A DNA stretch of 64,000 nucleotides from Adiantum capillus-veneris. Its lineage: Eukaryota > Streptophyta > Polypodiopsida > Polypodiales > Pteridaceae. Location of the stretch: NCBI GenBank assembly GCA_014529385.2, contig CM043946.1:38142058-38206057 (forward strand), in the 5' to 3' direction. A program made the position numbers and the translations under genes. The notes under the pieces were generated by a model. The model did no database searches. It was not told the DNA's origin and saw nothing but the letters and a program-made list of their open reading frames with translations. Positions 12,964 to 24,540 of this stretch are shown here, piece after piece. Within the stretch, counting starts at the first letter, position 1. Each line of letters begins with the position of its first letter.

Positions 12964-13196
12964 AGCGGGACTATGGTGGTACAAGTGAGGAGAAGTTCTC
13001 GCAAAGAGAAGCTTTCTCTTCGGGGGTTTTGGGGTTAACATCTGAAATTTCAGTATCTTTCAAAAAATTTAATGATTTGTCAAAGTGGGAAAAACAATAT
13101 GTTTCAGGTATCCAAAGTGAATTGCAGGGTTGTGATGTGCTTGAATCAGATGATGTGATTTGAGGAATCTTTGAAGAGGTATCTTATATAGATACT

Positions 13197-15036
13197 ATGT
13201 CAGAGCTTGAGGAGAGCAGGCAAAATAGGTTACAAAGTGGAACTGAAGTGGTTAAGGTCTATCCAATGGGCATCTATGATGAGTTAAGTATATATGAAGC
13301 ACTTATGCATATTGAGGATGATTTAGGTGAAACTGTTGAAGCACAGGTAGAGACAAAATACAAGACTGTTGCAAAGAAAGTGAGGCCAGTGGCTACACCG
13401 CTGCCAAAAGGAAAAGAAGGGATGATCAAGGAGGCTTCTTGACAGCCTATACTCAGGGATCCAAAGAACATAGGGCATAAGATTACAAAGGAGACACTGC
13501 AGCAGCAGCTGAAGGTTGGAGAAGACAGTTTCCTCAATGAAGAGGAGATCAAATGTTTTCAAGGTATGCTCAAAAAACATGGTAAAGCTTTCGCCTTTGA
13601 GCCAAGTGAGATTGGGTGTGTGGATCCAAGTGTTGTTTCACCGATGGTTATTTTCACTGTTCCACACATGCCATGGAGATTGCGTCCTATTCTAGTTCCT
13701 AAAGCTCACTTGCAAAAGCTTATCAATTTGATTAATGAAAAGATTCAAATGGTAATTTTGGATCCGTCATGTGCTCCATATTCTAATTGATGGTTTACAT
13801 CTCCGAAGAAAAATGGTACATTAAGGTTCATTCAGGATATGCAACCAATTAACAAGGTAACAATCCGTAATGTGGGTACTGGCCCAATTGTGGATGAATT
13901 TGTTGAGGCCTTTGCAGGTAGAGCTATTTACTCCATGGGTGATCTTTATTCAAGATATGATCAATTCTAGTTAGCTTTGGAGAGCAGGGATCTTACTACA
14001 ATGCATACTCCTCTTGGTTTGGTGAGGATGTGCACTCTGCCACAGGATGCTACTAATTCAGTAGCTCGTATGATGAACGGCATGAATAAGGTATTAAGGG
14101 ACTTTATCCCACATGTTACTATGCCCTTCATTGATGATCTACCAATTAAGGGCTGTGAAGAAGGCTCAAAAGATGAAGCAAAAGACCAGAGGGGGTGCCG
14201 ATAGTTTGTTGCTCAACACATTGCTGACTGTGATGCTATTTTAACAAGGCTTGAAGAAGTTAACTTAACACTTTCAGGTCAAAAATCAACTTTTGGTGCT
14301 AAGGAGGCCTTAATTGTGGGACATATGTGCAGTTCTAAAGGTAGAAGGCCAAGTCCAACAAAAGTTGAAGCAATCCAAAAGATGAAGAAAACATGCTCTT
14401 CGGTTATTGAGGTTCGTCGATTCTTAGGTGCATGTGTGTTCTATCGTATTTGGCTGCCACACTTTGCTCATGTTGCAGAGGTGTTGTATCAATTGCTACA
14501 AAAAGGTAAAAGGTTTGTTTGGGAAGAAATTCACACACAAGCTATCAAGAAATTAAAGAAGATGTTTCTTGAGGTTCCGACCTTGAGGAAAGTTGATTAT
14601 AAATGCGACAGGCCAATTATTTTAACAATTGATGCTAGCCCGGCAGGTATTGGATGGGATATAGGTCAAGATGATGTTGAAGGACACATGTATGCAGTGA
14701 GATTTGGAGCCAAGGTGCTCAATGCTTGTCAACAAGGATATCCATAGGTTAAGAGGGAAATTTGGGGCATTGCTACGGCTCTAAGGACCGATAAAGAATA
14801 CTTTATTGGAGCTTTTGTTGTGGTAGAGACATATTGCTTGCCACTGATAGGGATGATTGCACACTGCTCTACGCCGAAGCTTGCCATGCTACAATGGATA
14901 GCCTATATTAAGTCTCTTAACCTTGAGTTTTGTCATATTGCAAGTAGAGATAATCCTGTTGCAGATATGTTATCAAGAGCCAGGTTTGAAGATGAAGAAG
15001 AGATGCTGACCACGAGCGATGATGTTGGCTTGAAGT
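13197..15036 (+). pseudogene. reverse transcriptase and RNase H, broken
   Basis: Reverse transcriptase blocks appear in order: WRLRPILVPKAHLQKL, RFIQDMQPINKVTIRN, SMGDLYSRYDQF, RDLTTMHTPLGLVRM and the catalytic MPFIDDLPIKG near 14120-14150. Stop codons interrupt after APYSN (13788), RYDQF (about 13968) and GCR (about 14201); each can be read as one transition from a sense codon. RNase H follows with LTIDASPAGIGW near 14630, KREIWGIATAL and NPVADMLSRA near 14950. The VETYCLPL block has Y where D is usual. Reverse transcriptase copies the element's RNA and RNase H removes the template. Confidence 0.75.
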
Positions 15037-15627
15037 TCTACACGTCTTCTTATCTTCATGCCAACTGTAGTAATATTGCTCATGTTTTTGAAGTCTTTTT
15101 TGAAGAGTTTTATGATGGAGAGTGGCTTATGATTGGCCGCTACCTAAGTACCCTCACTAGACAAGAAGGATGGAGTGACCAAGATTTTAAGAAGATCAAG
15201 AAAAAGGCCTATGGCTATTTCCTGAAAGACGGACATTTATGGAAGCAACAGAAGCGACCAAGTGGGGTACCACAACGAAATATTTGCAACAAAGCAACTC
15301 AACAGTAGGTGATCAAAGAGTTTCATGAAAGTCTACACGTCTTCTTATCTACATGCCGACTGTAGTAATATTGCTCATGTTTTTGGAAGTCTTTTTTGAA
15401 GAGATTTATGATGGAGAGTGGCTTATGATTGGCCGCTACCTAAGTACTCTCACTAGACAAGAAGGATGGAGTGACCAAGATTTTAAGAAGATCAAGAAAA
15501 AGGCCTATGGCTATTTCCTCAAAGACGGAAATTTATGGAAGCGACAGAAGCGACCAGGTGGGGTACCACAAAAAAATATTTGCGACAAAGCAACTCAATA
15601 GCAAGTGATCAAAGAGTTTCATGAAAG
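15037..15627 (+). repeat. tandem duplication of about 295 bp inside pol
   Basis: The segment 15037-15331 is repeated at 15332-15627 with few differences and a 1-bp indel. Both copies encode the spacer between RNase H and integrase, with FFEE.YDGEWLMIGRYLSTL in each. The unit is not a multiple of three, so the frame is shifted. The junction is at GTCTACACG/GTCTATGGG, a short repeated word. Confidence 0.9.
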
Positions 15628-17036
15628 TCTATGGGCTGGACATAGAGGAGTCTGGGCAACCTTTGTCAAGGTGAAAGACCGGTATTGGTGGAGAGGTATG
15701 TACAAAGATGTGGTTCAATTTGTGGAATCATGTTTAATATGTCAACCATACTCTAATGTGCGACATAGAGATGGATTGCATCCCACCTATCCACTGGATA
15801 TGCACTACAAGTGGGTGGTGGACCTTATTACAATGCAGTAGGATTGTGGCACATGAGATATATTGATCTTGCTAGGGAAGATCTTACTAATCAGGTTGAA
15901 GACAGAGATTTGTGTATCAAAGCTACCAGCTCAGTATGCAAGTTCTTGCTTGAAGATGTTATCTCCAGGTATGGATGTGTTGGCAGAATTACTGCAGATA
16001 GAGGAGAGATGGATGCAGATAAAGCTCGAGAGTTTTTTGCTCACATGGGCATTAAACTCGCTCACACTACAACATATAATCCAAAAGGTAACGAGAAGAG
16101 TGAAAGAGGCCATCCGCCTATTATTAAAGCTTTAGTGAAGGCATGTAAAGGACATATTGGTGATTGTCCTAAACTCTTGCCATTTGCTTTATGGGTTGAT
16201 GGAACTACACAGAGTTCAGTTACAAGATTTATGCCATTTGAATTGATGCATGGGAAAAAACCCATTATGCCTATAGAGGAAGCAATTACGACTTGGACCA
16301 TAATGCCATGGGAAGAAGGTATGTCTACTGAAGACTTGCTTGCTCTACGTATTCGCCACCTTGAGAGGCGTCAAGATTTATTAAAGTTTTAGTGAAGGCA
16401 TGTAAAGGACATATTGGTGATTGTCCTAAACTCTTGCCATTTGCTTTATGGGTTGATGGAACTACACAGAGTTTAGTTACAAGATTTATGCCATTTGAAT
16501 TGATGCATGGGAAAAAACCCATTATGCCTATAGAGGAAGCAATTACGACTTGGACCATAATGCCATGGGAAGAAGGTATGTCTACTGAAGACTTGCTTGC
16601 TCTACGTATTCGCCATCTTGAGAGGCGTCAAGATGATATTGAACAGGCTAAAGAGAAGCTTAAGGAGGCAAGATTGAAGAATAAGGCATCATTTGATAGA
16701 AAGCATAGACTACGACCACATGCTATCAAAGATGGTGACTGGGTACTTGTCTATGACAGTAGCTTGGAGAACCAATACTCTGCTATGCAGAAAATGGTTA
16801 AACGATGGTTTGGACCATATGTGGTGCAACATGTTTTTGATAATGCGACATATCAATTATGTGAACTAGATGGTACTATGCTTAAGGTGCCTATTGCAGG
16901 GAAAAGGATCAAGTTGTTCAAGAAGCGAGAAGGCGAGATTGTTCTTGAAGATTCCCATTCAGATCTGCCTCTAGAGGATCATGTTATGTATACATCAGAT
17001 GGTATCTCTGATGATGATTTTAATGAAGCTAATTAA
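15605..17036 (+). pseudogene. integrase, broken by a tandem duplication
   Basis: The zinc-binding part shows FHESLWAGHRG and, after a YWWRGMYKD block, CLICQ (H..H..C..C). The catalytic core shows WVVDLITM, RITADRGEMD and NEKSERGHPPI, which supply D, D and E. A TAG after DLITMQ changes the usable frame. A 257-bp duplication (16121-16634) repeats the C-terminal part of the core. The C-terminal tail is open to 17036, with RPHAIKDGDWVLVYD and WFGPYVVQHVF like the SH3-type end of Ty3 integrases. No chromodomain is seen. The polypurine tract and 3' LTR follow within 50 bp. Confidence 0.75.
16121..16634 (+). repeat. tandem duplication of 257 bp inside integrase
   Basis: 16121-16377 and 16378-16634 are near-identical direct copies. 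The unit encodes ALVKACKGHIGDCPKLLPF through RHLERRQD. It is not a multiple of three and puts a stop (16390-16392) at the junction. This is the second such event in the same element. Confidence 0.9.
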
Positions 17037-17070
17037 GTGCAATTGGCACAGACCGGAGGCTGTGCGGGTT

Positions 17071-17083
17071 CAGAGGGGGTGGA
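17071..17083 (+). other. polypurine tract
   Basis: CAGAGGGGGTGGA lies directly before the TGTCGTGC start of the 3' LTR, the expected place of the plus-strand primer. Confidence 0.75.
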
Positions 17084-17176
17084 TGTCGTGCAGCTCCGCT
17101 CCCATGCTAAGAAAGATGCCGAAAAAATGCACATCAAGTCTGTTTGATGCTTATATGTTTAATGAACAGTGATTAA
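17084..17176 (+). repeat. 3' LTR of the fungus-like Ty3 element, first 93 bp
   Basis: It starts TGTCGTGCAGCTCCGCTCCC, matching the 5' LTR at 8447 base for base with few changes, and continues to TTAA at 17173-17176. There the match to the 5' LTR ends and the DNA transposon begins. Confidence 0.85.
17173..17176. other. target-site duplication TTAA, left copy
   Basis: TTAA at 17173-17176 recurs at 54330-54333. The intact 5' LTR has one TTAA at the same place (about 8535-8538). Confidence 0.8.
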
Positions 17177-17199
17177 GGGTAGAAGCATGTTAACGTGTC
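17177..17199 (+). repeat. left terminal inverted repeat
   Basis: It begins GGGTAGAAGCATG and ends with the ten bases TTAACGTGTC. Against the reverse complement of 54307-54329 it matches at 18 of 23 positions without gaps; four of the five mismatches are transitions. A half-site TGCTAGTTA lies just inside at about 17222-17230. Confidence 0.8.
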
Positions 17200-17360
17200 A
17201 CTGAATATGTTGTCCTGGATAGTGCTAGTTACTTGTTCTTGTTAGCATATACTGAAAACGGATGGGCAAGTCCTTTGAATTTCAAATGTTCCATAAAAAA
17301 ATTATTTTCCCTCCTCATGTGCTTCTGTTTTCAGTTACTGAAGACGACGTGGGAAGTTTT

Positions 17361-17378
17361 TCTTTCTCTCTCTCTTTG

Positions 17379-17420
<42 letters not shown>
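17361..17420. repeat. CT microsatellite
   Basis: A CT run in the left subterminal region of the DNA transposon, upstream of the possible first exon. The Arg-Glu open frame on the other strand is only this repeat. Confidence 0.9.
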
Positions 17421-17422
<2 letters not shown>

Positions 17423-17549
17423 ACTAGCAGGTGGTTTGTTGAGTCTTGCTCTCTCTCTCTCTCGTTCATTCCTTGCACCAGGAATCCTGCCTGAGAGATT
17501 AGCTGTCAAAGCTGAGATCTTTCTCTTGTTTTGACACATACCTACAAAA

Positions 17550-18521
17550 ATGGAGAACCAGCAGCCAACACTATTGCCACTAGCTCTAATGTTGGAAATG
17601 GAGCCGTACTGTAATCTGATGGTAAGCAAATCGTATGTGTAGCCCACCCACTCCAAATGAAGTCATTGGTTTTTTTGGTCACATCTTTAGTTTTGTGAGG
17701 GCATTTGTTCATAGTACGTGTGTATTACAACATGAACTGTTGACAGCTATACATTTAAGTGGTTTTAAGTAAGTAATATATTATGCACGTCTACAATTCT
17801 CAGGAAAGAGAAAAAGAGAGCCACTATAGGCAATGAATTACAACTCCCAAGATCCAGCTCTTTCTGTAATCAAGGAATATGAGAAAGTAAGAAAGAAGAA
17901 ACAATAGGAGCATAAACAAATGAAATTTGAGCGACAACATCATGCCCTCAACGATGAGGAGAAAAAGAAAATATCCTTTGAGTTTGTGAGAGCTTTCAAG
18001 AGTAGGACTGAAGGTTTTAGTATAGAATCAAAGTGGGAAATTTGGAATCTTGTTGCTCAGCATCCGCATGTTCAAGTGATCCATGATGAGTCTTTCTAGG
18101 AGGAGGCTACTGTACAGACCGCAATTGTCTCCAATGTCCGTAGCACACTGGCTACCTTCAAGTAGCCAGGTTTCAATGAGAAGTTGTTTTTGAAGAATGT
18201 AGCATTACAGATGATGTTGAATTCAAAGGAAAACATGCCTATTGCAAAAATTGCCAGGGTCCTAAATGTCAATCGTCGCACCTTGCATAAGGCCAAATCA
18301 TGACAGGCGAAGCCCGATGTTGATGGTTGATTGTTTTCATTATGGTTACATGTCACAAGCAACACCGTCATAGCCCTATCATAGATGAAATTAAGGAATT
18401 GGTCTACACAATTTGGAAAGTGGAGACTCGCGTATCACCCAACAAGAAGGATGTTTGTCAAAAGAGGATGGGGACGAACAGGTACATAGAACACCCAGTG
18501 CACCTCCTAGACGAGCCTCAG
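17550..18521 (+). pseudogene. 5' exons of a transposase-like gene with a helix-turn-helix region
   Basis: A possible first exon of 24 codons (17550-17621) ends ATG/GTAAGC. The second exon follows an acceptor ATTCTCAG (17796-17803) and ends GAGCCTCAG/GTGATC at 18521. It encodes a charged N-terminus (VIKEYEKVRKKK), SKWEIWNLVAQHPHVQV, and a helix-turn-helix-like stretch NMPIAKIARVLNVNRRTLHK. Then come IIDEIKELVYTIWKVETRVS and GTNRYIEHPVHLLDEPQ. Stops TAG/TGA interrupt it several times, each one transition from CAG or CGA, and the frame shifts near 18350. The phases of exons 1 and 2 do not agree, so the true start is uncertain. The helix-turn-helix would bind DNA. The gene continues at 38445 across a 20-kb interval that was originally an intron of about 1.8 kb. 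Confidence 0.65.
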
Positions 18522-19722
18522 GTGATCAATCAAATACTTGTACCATAACTTATGCATTTTATGCATTGCATCTCTAGTGCTTAGTAACTTGTATATGCTC
18601 ATCAATAGCATACTGATCCATAGACTTTTGCTAGTTAGCATATGGATTGTGTTGGTTAGCATATTGACTATGCTAGTTAGCATATGGAGGATGATAGTTA
18701 GCATGTCTTGGGTTCTAAATAGCATACAGAGCTAGTTGGTTAACACAATATGTATGCTAATTAACATACCTGGTATGCTAGTTAAAAAACCTAGTATGCT
18801 AGTTAAAAAACCTAGTATGCTAGTTAGATACCTAGTATGATCAATTGCATGATAAGTACGTTGTCTAATAGAAAGTGATTATGCTAGTTAGCAGGCCTTC
18901 ATTTCTAAATAGCATACAGAGTTAGTTGGTCAACACAAAAGGTATGCAAGTTAACACCACTTATGCTAGTTAACACCTAGTATGCTCACTAGCATGATGG
19001 GTATGCTATTTAAGAAAAGGCTTATGCTGGTTAGCTATAACTAGAAGTTGGGCTGGGTATGCTAGCAAGCATATGGAGTATGCTGGTTGGGATAAGGAGT
19101 ATGCTAGTTAGCATGCCTTGTGTTCTACCTAGCATATAAAGTTAGCTAGTCAGCACAAGATGTATGCTAATTAGCATTATTTATGCTAGTTAGCACCTAG
19201 TATGCTCGATAGCATGATGGGTGTCCTAATGCATATACTAGTTAGCATAGTGAGTATGATAGCTAGCATATGGAGTATTCTAGTTAGCATATAGACTGTG
19301 CTAGTTAGCATATGGACTCTGCTAGTTAGCATATACACTCTGCTAGCCAGCATGCCTTGGGTCCTAAATAGCATACAGAGCTAATTGGTTAACACAATAT
19401 GTATGCTAATTAACATACCTAGTATGCTAGTTAGAATATGGATTATGCTAGTTAGAACTAGCAGCTGGGCTGGGTATGCTATTTATCATATGGAGTATGC
19501 TAGCTAGCATGCCTTGTGTTCTACCTAGCATACAGTTGGGCTGGGTATGCTAGTAAGTATATGGAGTATGCTTGTTGGCATAAGGAGTATGCTAGTTAGC
19601 ATGACTTGTGTTCTACCTAGCATATAAAGTTATCTAGTTAGCACAAGATGTATGATACTTAACATCATTTATGCTAGTTAGCACCTAGTATGCTCGATAG
19701 CATGATGTGTGTCCTCATGTGT
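18522..19722 (+). repeat. palindrome array 1, left part (intronic)
   Basis: From the splice donor onward the sequence is built of TATGCTAGTTAGCATA-like units with irregular spacing of roughly 15-40 bp. The commonest core on this strand is GCTAGTTAGC. Longer blocks also recur, such as TGCCTTGTGTTCTACCTAGCAT. It is broken at 19723 by the Tat element and resumes at 37817. Confidence 0.85.
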
Positions 19723-19836
19723 TGACAAAGGAAATTTGGAATGGCGGCCTCTACACCAAAACAAACTCCATTGCGCCACAATGGAAATGAGATGAGGGCA
19801 CCACCTAGTCTTGGAAGCGTGGACTAGGATCGCCAT

Positions 19837-19878
<42 letters not shown>

Positions 19879-21172
19879 ATCACTATGAATGAAGCATTAA
19901 CCTCAATGTGTGTACAAGGAATGGATAACTTCAAGCACTCCCAACACAAATAGCATGTAGATTACTAAACAACAACTCAAGATTTAGCCAAAATCACATC
20001 AAGCACTCTCACACACACATAAAAGATCTCTCTTAATTAACATAAGTAATAGGAGGGGAGGTTACTAGCATAAAACAATTTTCACCCTATTATGTGCAAA
20101 GAATAGAGTGAATGAATGATATTTATGGGCTCATGATGAGTGATACAAAGACTCAATGAGGATGAGGGAGACTTGAAATTACAAAGGGGGGGGGGGGCTC
20201 TTTATATAGGCAAGAGAGTGATTAGGAGTGAGGTTAAGATCCAAGTGCAATTTGTACAAATGAAGCTTCATTAGGGACATTCCACCAATGAAGAAGCTCC
20301 TTCCAAGTGATTTGTTGACCAATTTGCAACTAATGGCGCCATCATCACTTGTGTTGTCTTAACTCCTTCCTCCATAGCTTGAGTCCAAGAGCTTTCTTAT
20401 TTTAAAATGTAAAGAATCTACATAAAATCAATGCATATCTGGTAATAATAGGAAGGGGTTGAATGACAACTTATGAATTACAACAAGATTAAGCATGATT
20501 TGAGAGGTGATTAGAAGAGGAATTTGTGATGGTTTTATGAGCTTGAGATAGAGGAGGAAGGAGGGGAGGGTGAGGAGACTAATGGCTGATTTTTAGAGAA
20601 GGACTCAATGTGGAAAAGGCAGGGTGTATGTGTAAAGGCAGAGGGGTGGTCTCCACCACAATTGGAAAAACTGGTGTCCACCATTTTTTCCATATTTCCT
20701 AGACGGTAGCTGTAAAAATTATAAACAAAATATGGTCAGAATCTCCAGCTCATAATCTACAACTTTGATGAAGACAACTTTTCTTGGATCGGAGTGGACG
20801 TATTTTTTAAAAATCCAGCAAAATCATGTGTCTTTTTTCTTCCTTCACCAAGTCTTCCACCCGGGTCCCATCTGTTTGAATCATCATATGGCTCCAAAGC
20901 CATGATGATATGAACCCCTCATGACCCTTGTATCATGGGTGCATGGCTCCACAAACACATCATATCTTTTCTTTTCACATTTACATATCTTCCCTTTACC
21001 ACTAGGTTCTACCTTTCACCTCCTGTGAACTAGTCAAGGAAAAACTCCCATCCAGTCATTTTTTGAATTTTTCCAAGAGGTTGTTCTCACTCTTTCTTTT
21101 ATTGTAAACCTCTAGAAGCAGGGAAAACCAACAAAATATAGTAACCAAAAAATTTGTGATAGGCTCGGATCA
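19723..21172 (-). repeat. 3' LTR of the Tat element
   Basis: Collinear with 36354-37816 over its full 1450 bp with a few percent of differences and a shorter GA run. It ends at GGATCA (plus strand), next to the polypurine tract. Confidence 0.85.
20200..20210 (-). promoter_or_regulatory. TATA box in the Tat 3' LTR
   Basis: Minus strand CCTATATAAAG. The 5' LTR, which would drive the element, has lost it through two or three substitutions. Confidence 0.5.
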
Positions 21173-21256
21173 TAGCCCCCCCAAACCTGGCTAGAGGTAT
21201 TTATGCCTCTAGCCTACTTTCTTTGATCTTGGGCTGACATTATTCGAATGTGATAA
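21173..21256 (-). other. tail of Tat integrase and polypurine tract
   Basis: On the minus strand this carries the last codons of integrase, a TAG, and then GGTTTGGGGGGGCTA directly before the 3' LTR. The tract ends GGGGGCTA, as in the gag-only element (GGGGGCGGCTAA). Confidence 0.75.
21252..21256. other. target-site duplication GATAA
   Basis: GATAA at 21252-21256 recurs at 30109-30113, directly outside the TG...CA ends of the chromovirus. Confidence 0.95.
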
Positions 21257-22848
21257 TGTCATAATAATCAATATCTAATTCTCCTAAATGATTTTCTCAT
21301 ATTCAACTGATCATTTAATGTGGGGAAGTGCCAAGGGAGAAAAAGCTAGAATATTGGTTAAGCTAGCAGACCGGCCACAGTAGGGATCCAAAGGAGGGAA
21401 AATAGGGATCCAAAGGGGGGGCCATCTGCAAAAGAGCCATGTGCAACAATGGGCTAAAAATATCCTAAGGTTCAGCCCATTAAGACTTCCAAAATGCTAA
21501 GGTTCCAAAATTCTAAGGTTGTGCCCAAAGGTCAACCCTAGGGAAAATTGGATGCTTTGTGTGTGCCCTAAAAGTCTTTACACATCCCTACATGGGAGGG
21601 GGCGAGCCCCAAAGGTAGGGGATGAGAGAGAAAGCCACACACACACACACAGGCTCCCTTTACACAAAGGGAATGAGGGACACATGTCAGCTCCCTAGGC
21701 CAGATGCCCACAAGGTGTGCCCAATTCCTATTGGAAGACCCTTGAAGTGGACCAATGAGAATCAAGCTAGAGTAAATGTAGTTTAATTAATTTAAAAACA
21801 TTTAATAAAAGAAACCAATGAGAATTAAGTCTCCTAGAAGACTATTGGGCAGTCTCCCAAAGGGTCCAATGAGCATTCAGAAGCCCCATGGCTTGCCTGA
21901 TTTTTATTGGCCAGGAGACAAAGGGGTCCAATGAGAGTTTAGTTTAATTATTTAATTACCTAAAGCTCTCACAAAAGGGGAAAGGGGGACACATGTCATA
22001 AGGCTATCACTTATGCTGCTTAATACCTATTGGCTTGACTTGGGGAGGTCCAATGAGGCAAAAGCCAGACCAAATTAGCAGCTAGGGCTCGCCCAAGAGA
22101 GAGAGGGGGCTGATTTTTGCTTGGCATTGACACACACACGCACTCACACTTGACCATGTGTGAAGGAAGAATACTCTATCTCCTCCCAAGCTTTAATGGA
22201 GAGCTCATCACCTACTCCAAGCTTGTGAGATAGAAGCCTACATCAACACTCTCTTGGCATGTGGATGCAAATCCAACCAAGAGCCAAGCTTCAATGCATG
22301 CTCATCTCCTCTACCAAGCTAATTACTAAGCTAAGCTATGCTAATATGAGTGATTATGTGAGGAGATGTACATCTTTCTCGTAAGATACTCCTTCTTCCT
22401 CTCAATCTACTCTCATAGCCTGCTAGCTCTCACCATCTTCAAAGGTGTGTGAGGTCTTGGGTCTGAGAACGGGGATAATTCAAGTTGTGTTTGATTAAGT
22501 GTTTTGCTTGGTGTATGAAGCTTCCATCTTCATTGCACTAGCTAGTCTTGAAGGAACACAAAGAATTGTATTGTACAATGTCTCTCTTGATGGGAGAAAC
22601 CATAATACAAAGCCTTTTGGAGGGGGGACCGGCTCCATGCAAATCCGGTCCTCAACTGTTGTCAATAGCTTAATTTCTCTCTCTTTTGAAATTATTGTCG
22701 ATGCTATCTAACTAGGTGTTATGCTTTTTGTTGCTCTCTCCACCCAAGCACTCTTGTAATTCTCATTAGGAATCTATTCTAATGAAATGCCCACTATGTT
22801 CATGCTAATTTCCGCTACACATAAGTTATTAGGCCATTAAATGTTACA
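21257..22848 (+). repeat. 5' LTR of the nested chromovirus
   Basis: Starts TGTCATAATAATC, ends TAAATGTTACA. Followed by one T and the primer-binding site at 22850. Confidence 0.95.
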
Positions 22849-22849
22849 T

Positions 22850-22861
22850 TGGTATCACAGC
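22850..22861 (+). other. primer-binding site, initiator tRNA-Met type
   Basis: TGGTATCACAGC, one mismatch from TGGTATCAGAGC. It lies 1 bp after the LTR. Confidence 0.85.
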
Positions 22862-23265
22862 TCAAGGTTTCTCTTTTCTTGCTCAAGAAGGGAGGTCCTC
22901 AAGCTAGCTACAAATGGTTGGTATTATTAATTGCCTGTGAGTAAGTAGAATAGGGATTTTTCAGCCTTGCAGTGCGCCTGCCTTTGTGCAGTTAACGGGG
23001 CATCACCGTCGAGAGCTATGGTCTTAATAGTGGAGTCCTACGGGGCTTGCCTACGGCTTAACCACTATTGAGCTATTAGAAGCTTGACAGGAGCCGGTGC
23101 TGTTTTGGTGTCGAAAGACCCTCTCTTCTATTCCTTGCAATTAATGGTATTCGAGCAGCGGGTACAGTACCTTGAGTGCTTTTTCTAAAGGGGTAAAGAG
23201 GAGTAGCAACTAGGGCTTGAAGTGCCAAAGAATACCTAAAAAGTTTACACCTAAAAGTTGTTAGA

Positions 23266-24540
23266 ATGGCTGACAATAGTAAAGAGAGTGAAATTAATGT
23301 TGATAACTTTGATTTTGCTCATGAGCAAGCTACTAATGATGCTTCAATGCTTGTTAACTATCTTGTTTCTAGGCTTCAACAAGCCATGGGCAATTTATCT
23401 CTCCAAAGTGAAGTGCAACGGCAGCTCCATGTTCACGGGATTCTCCAAGCTCATCACCATGACGAGAGAACACCTAGGAAGCCTCCTTGTGAGACTACCA
23501 AAAGAGGTCTCTCTCCGATTCGGGAAGAAGAAGAGAATCCATATGAAGGGCTCAAGAATTTACTTCTTGATGATGCATCTCCTTCCCAAAGGAGAACTCA
23601 AGAGCCTCCACCAAAGGAACGAGAAAGAAGCGAGTCTCCCGCCACCTCGGCGGAGATGGCTCCACGAAGACGGCGGGATAAACGCTCTCCATCACCACCA
23701 AAGCGGAGAAGACCATCGTATTCTTCTCCTCACCACAATTCAAAGAGGGATGATAAAAAGCAAGAGAAGAAAAAGGCGAGAAAGAGGACACCCTCTTCTC
23801 CATCTTCTTCATCCTCTTCCTCTTATGAAAGCTATGGTGAAGACGACAAAGATCAAGATAAGAAAAAGGCGAGAAAGAGGTCACCCTCTTCTCCACCTTC
23901 TTCAAATTCTTCACCTTCTGAAGAAAGTGATGGTGCAACTTTTGAACCATCAAAAAGAAGAGGCCATAGGAAATCCTATGCCGCATGGAAGAGGTCGTCC
24001 AAGCTGAAGAAATTCAAAGAGGGAGGGAAGAGCATCTCTTTCCTTACCTATGATGGCACCTTCGGTGCTACGGACAAAGTCTTGGCCTTTATCCAGCAAT
24101 TCGATGCGGCGTTTGGAGATGAGGGCTTCACGGAGTCCTCTAAGCTACGCCATGTAGCTATGCACTTTCAAAAGTCCGCCAGACAATGGTGGTCTAGCCT
24201 ACGAGCCAACGGTGAAGCTCCACGAACATGGAAGGCTTTAAGAGCTTCCATTATGAAGCAGTTTTTGGCCACCGATGCCAAAGACAAAGTACTCACCGAA
24301 TGGCGAAGCTTAAAGCTCTCTCCCAATGAATCCATCCACAAATATGTAGACAAGTTTTGGGACCTACAACTCAAAGCCACTGTCTTCAAAAAGTTGGATT
24401 TTGGAGAGCAAAAGCAACAATTTTGTGCGGGCTTAACCGAAGAAATGGCGGAGTATGTCAACTCCCAAAGGCCACGTACCATATCGATGGTAATACACCA
24501 TACTATGGTGGCCTCTCGAATGAATTTCCAAACGGGGGTA
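23266..24540 (+). pseudogene. gag of the nested chromovirus, frameshifted at its end
   Basis: The frame starts MADNSKESEINVDNFDF. Residues 120-245 are rich in Ser, Arg and Lys in alternating blocks (KKARKRTPSS, KKARKRSPSS), resembling SR-type tails. The capsid core runs from about residue 255 (FLTYDGTFGATDKVLAFIQQ, QKSARQWWSSLRANGEAPRT) to EEMAEYVNSQRPRTI. Near 24535 a one-base indel shifts the frame; the zinc knuckle continues in the next frame. Without the indel gag and pol would form one long frame, as the left-edge copy suggests. Confidence 0.85.

Larger units (their letters stand above)
8447..17176 (+). mobile_element. Ty3 retrotransposon of a fungus-like lineage (main part; remainder at 54330-56207)
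   Basis: The element has a 2.1-kb 5' LTR, primer-binding site, gag, protease, reverse transcriptase, RNase H and integrase in Ty3 order, a polypurine tract and the first 93 bp of the 3' LTR. The rest of the 3' LTR is 37 kb away because a DNA transposon entered it. Many coding blocks resemble Ty3 elements I know from basidiomycete fungi rather than the common plant lineages: IHLRATGEMLRLNF after the zinc finger, a following TSYKLKCDIE.. domain, RFIQDMQPINKVTIRN and MPFIDDLPIKG in reverse transcriptase. The coding region is heavily damaged. Confidence 0.8.

Noticed and set aside
17315-17656. 113-codon minus frame with an Arg-Glu run
   Set aside because: The run is the CT microsatellite at 17361-17420; no other support.
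18507-19374. Minus-strand frames rich in Met, Leu, Thr and Ser such as those at 18507-18725 and 19186-19374
   Set aside because: They are the palindrome repeat read as protein; the same pattern appears in all arrays and in more than one frame.
23258-24007. 249-codon plus frame and the 221-codon minus frame at 24168-24833
   Set aside because: Both are shadows of chromovirus gag, whose own frame has clear conserved blocks.
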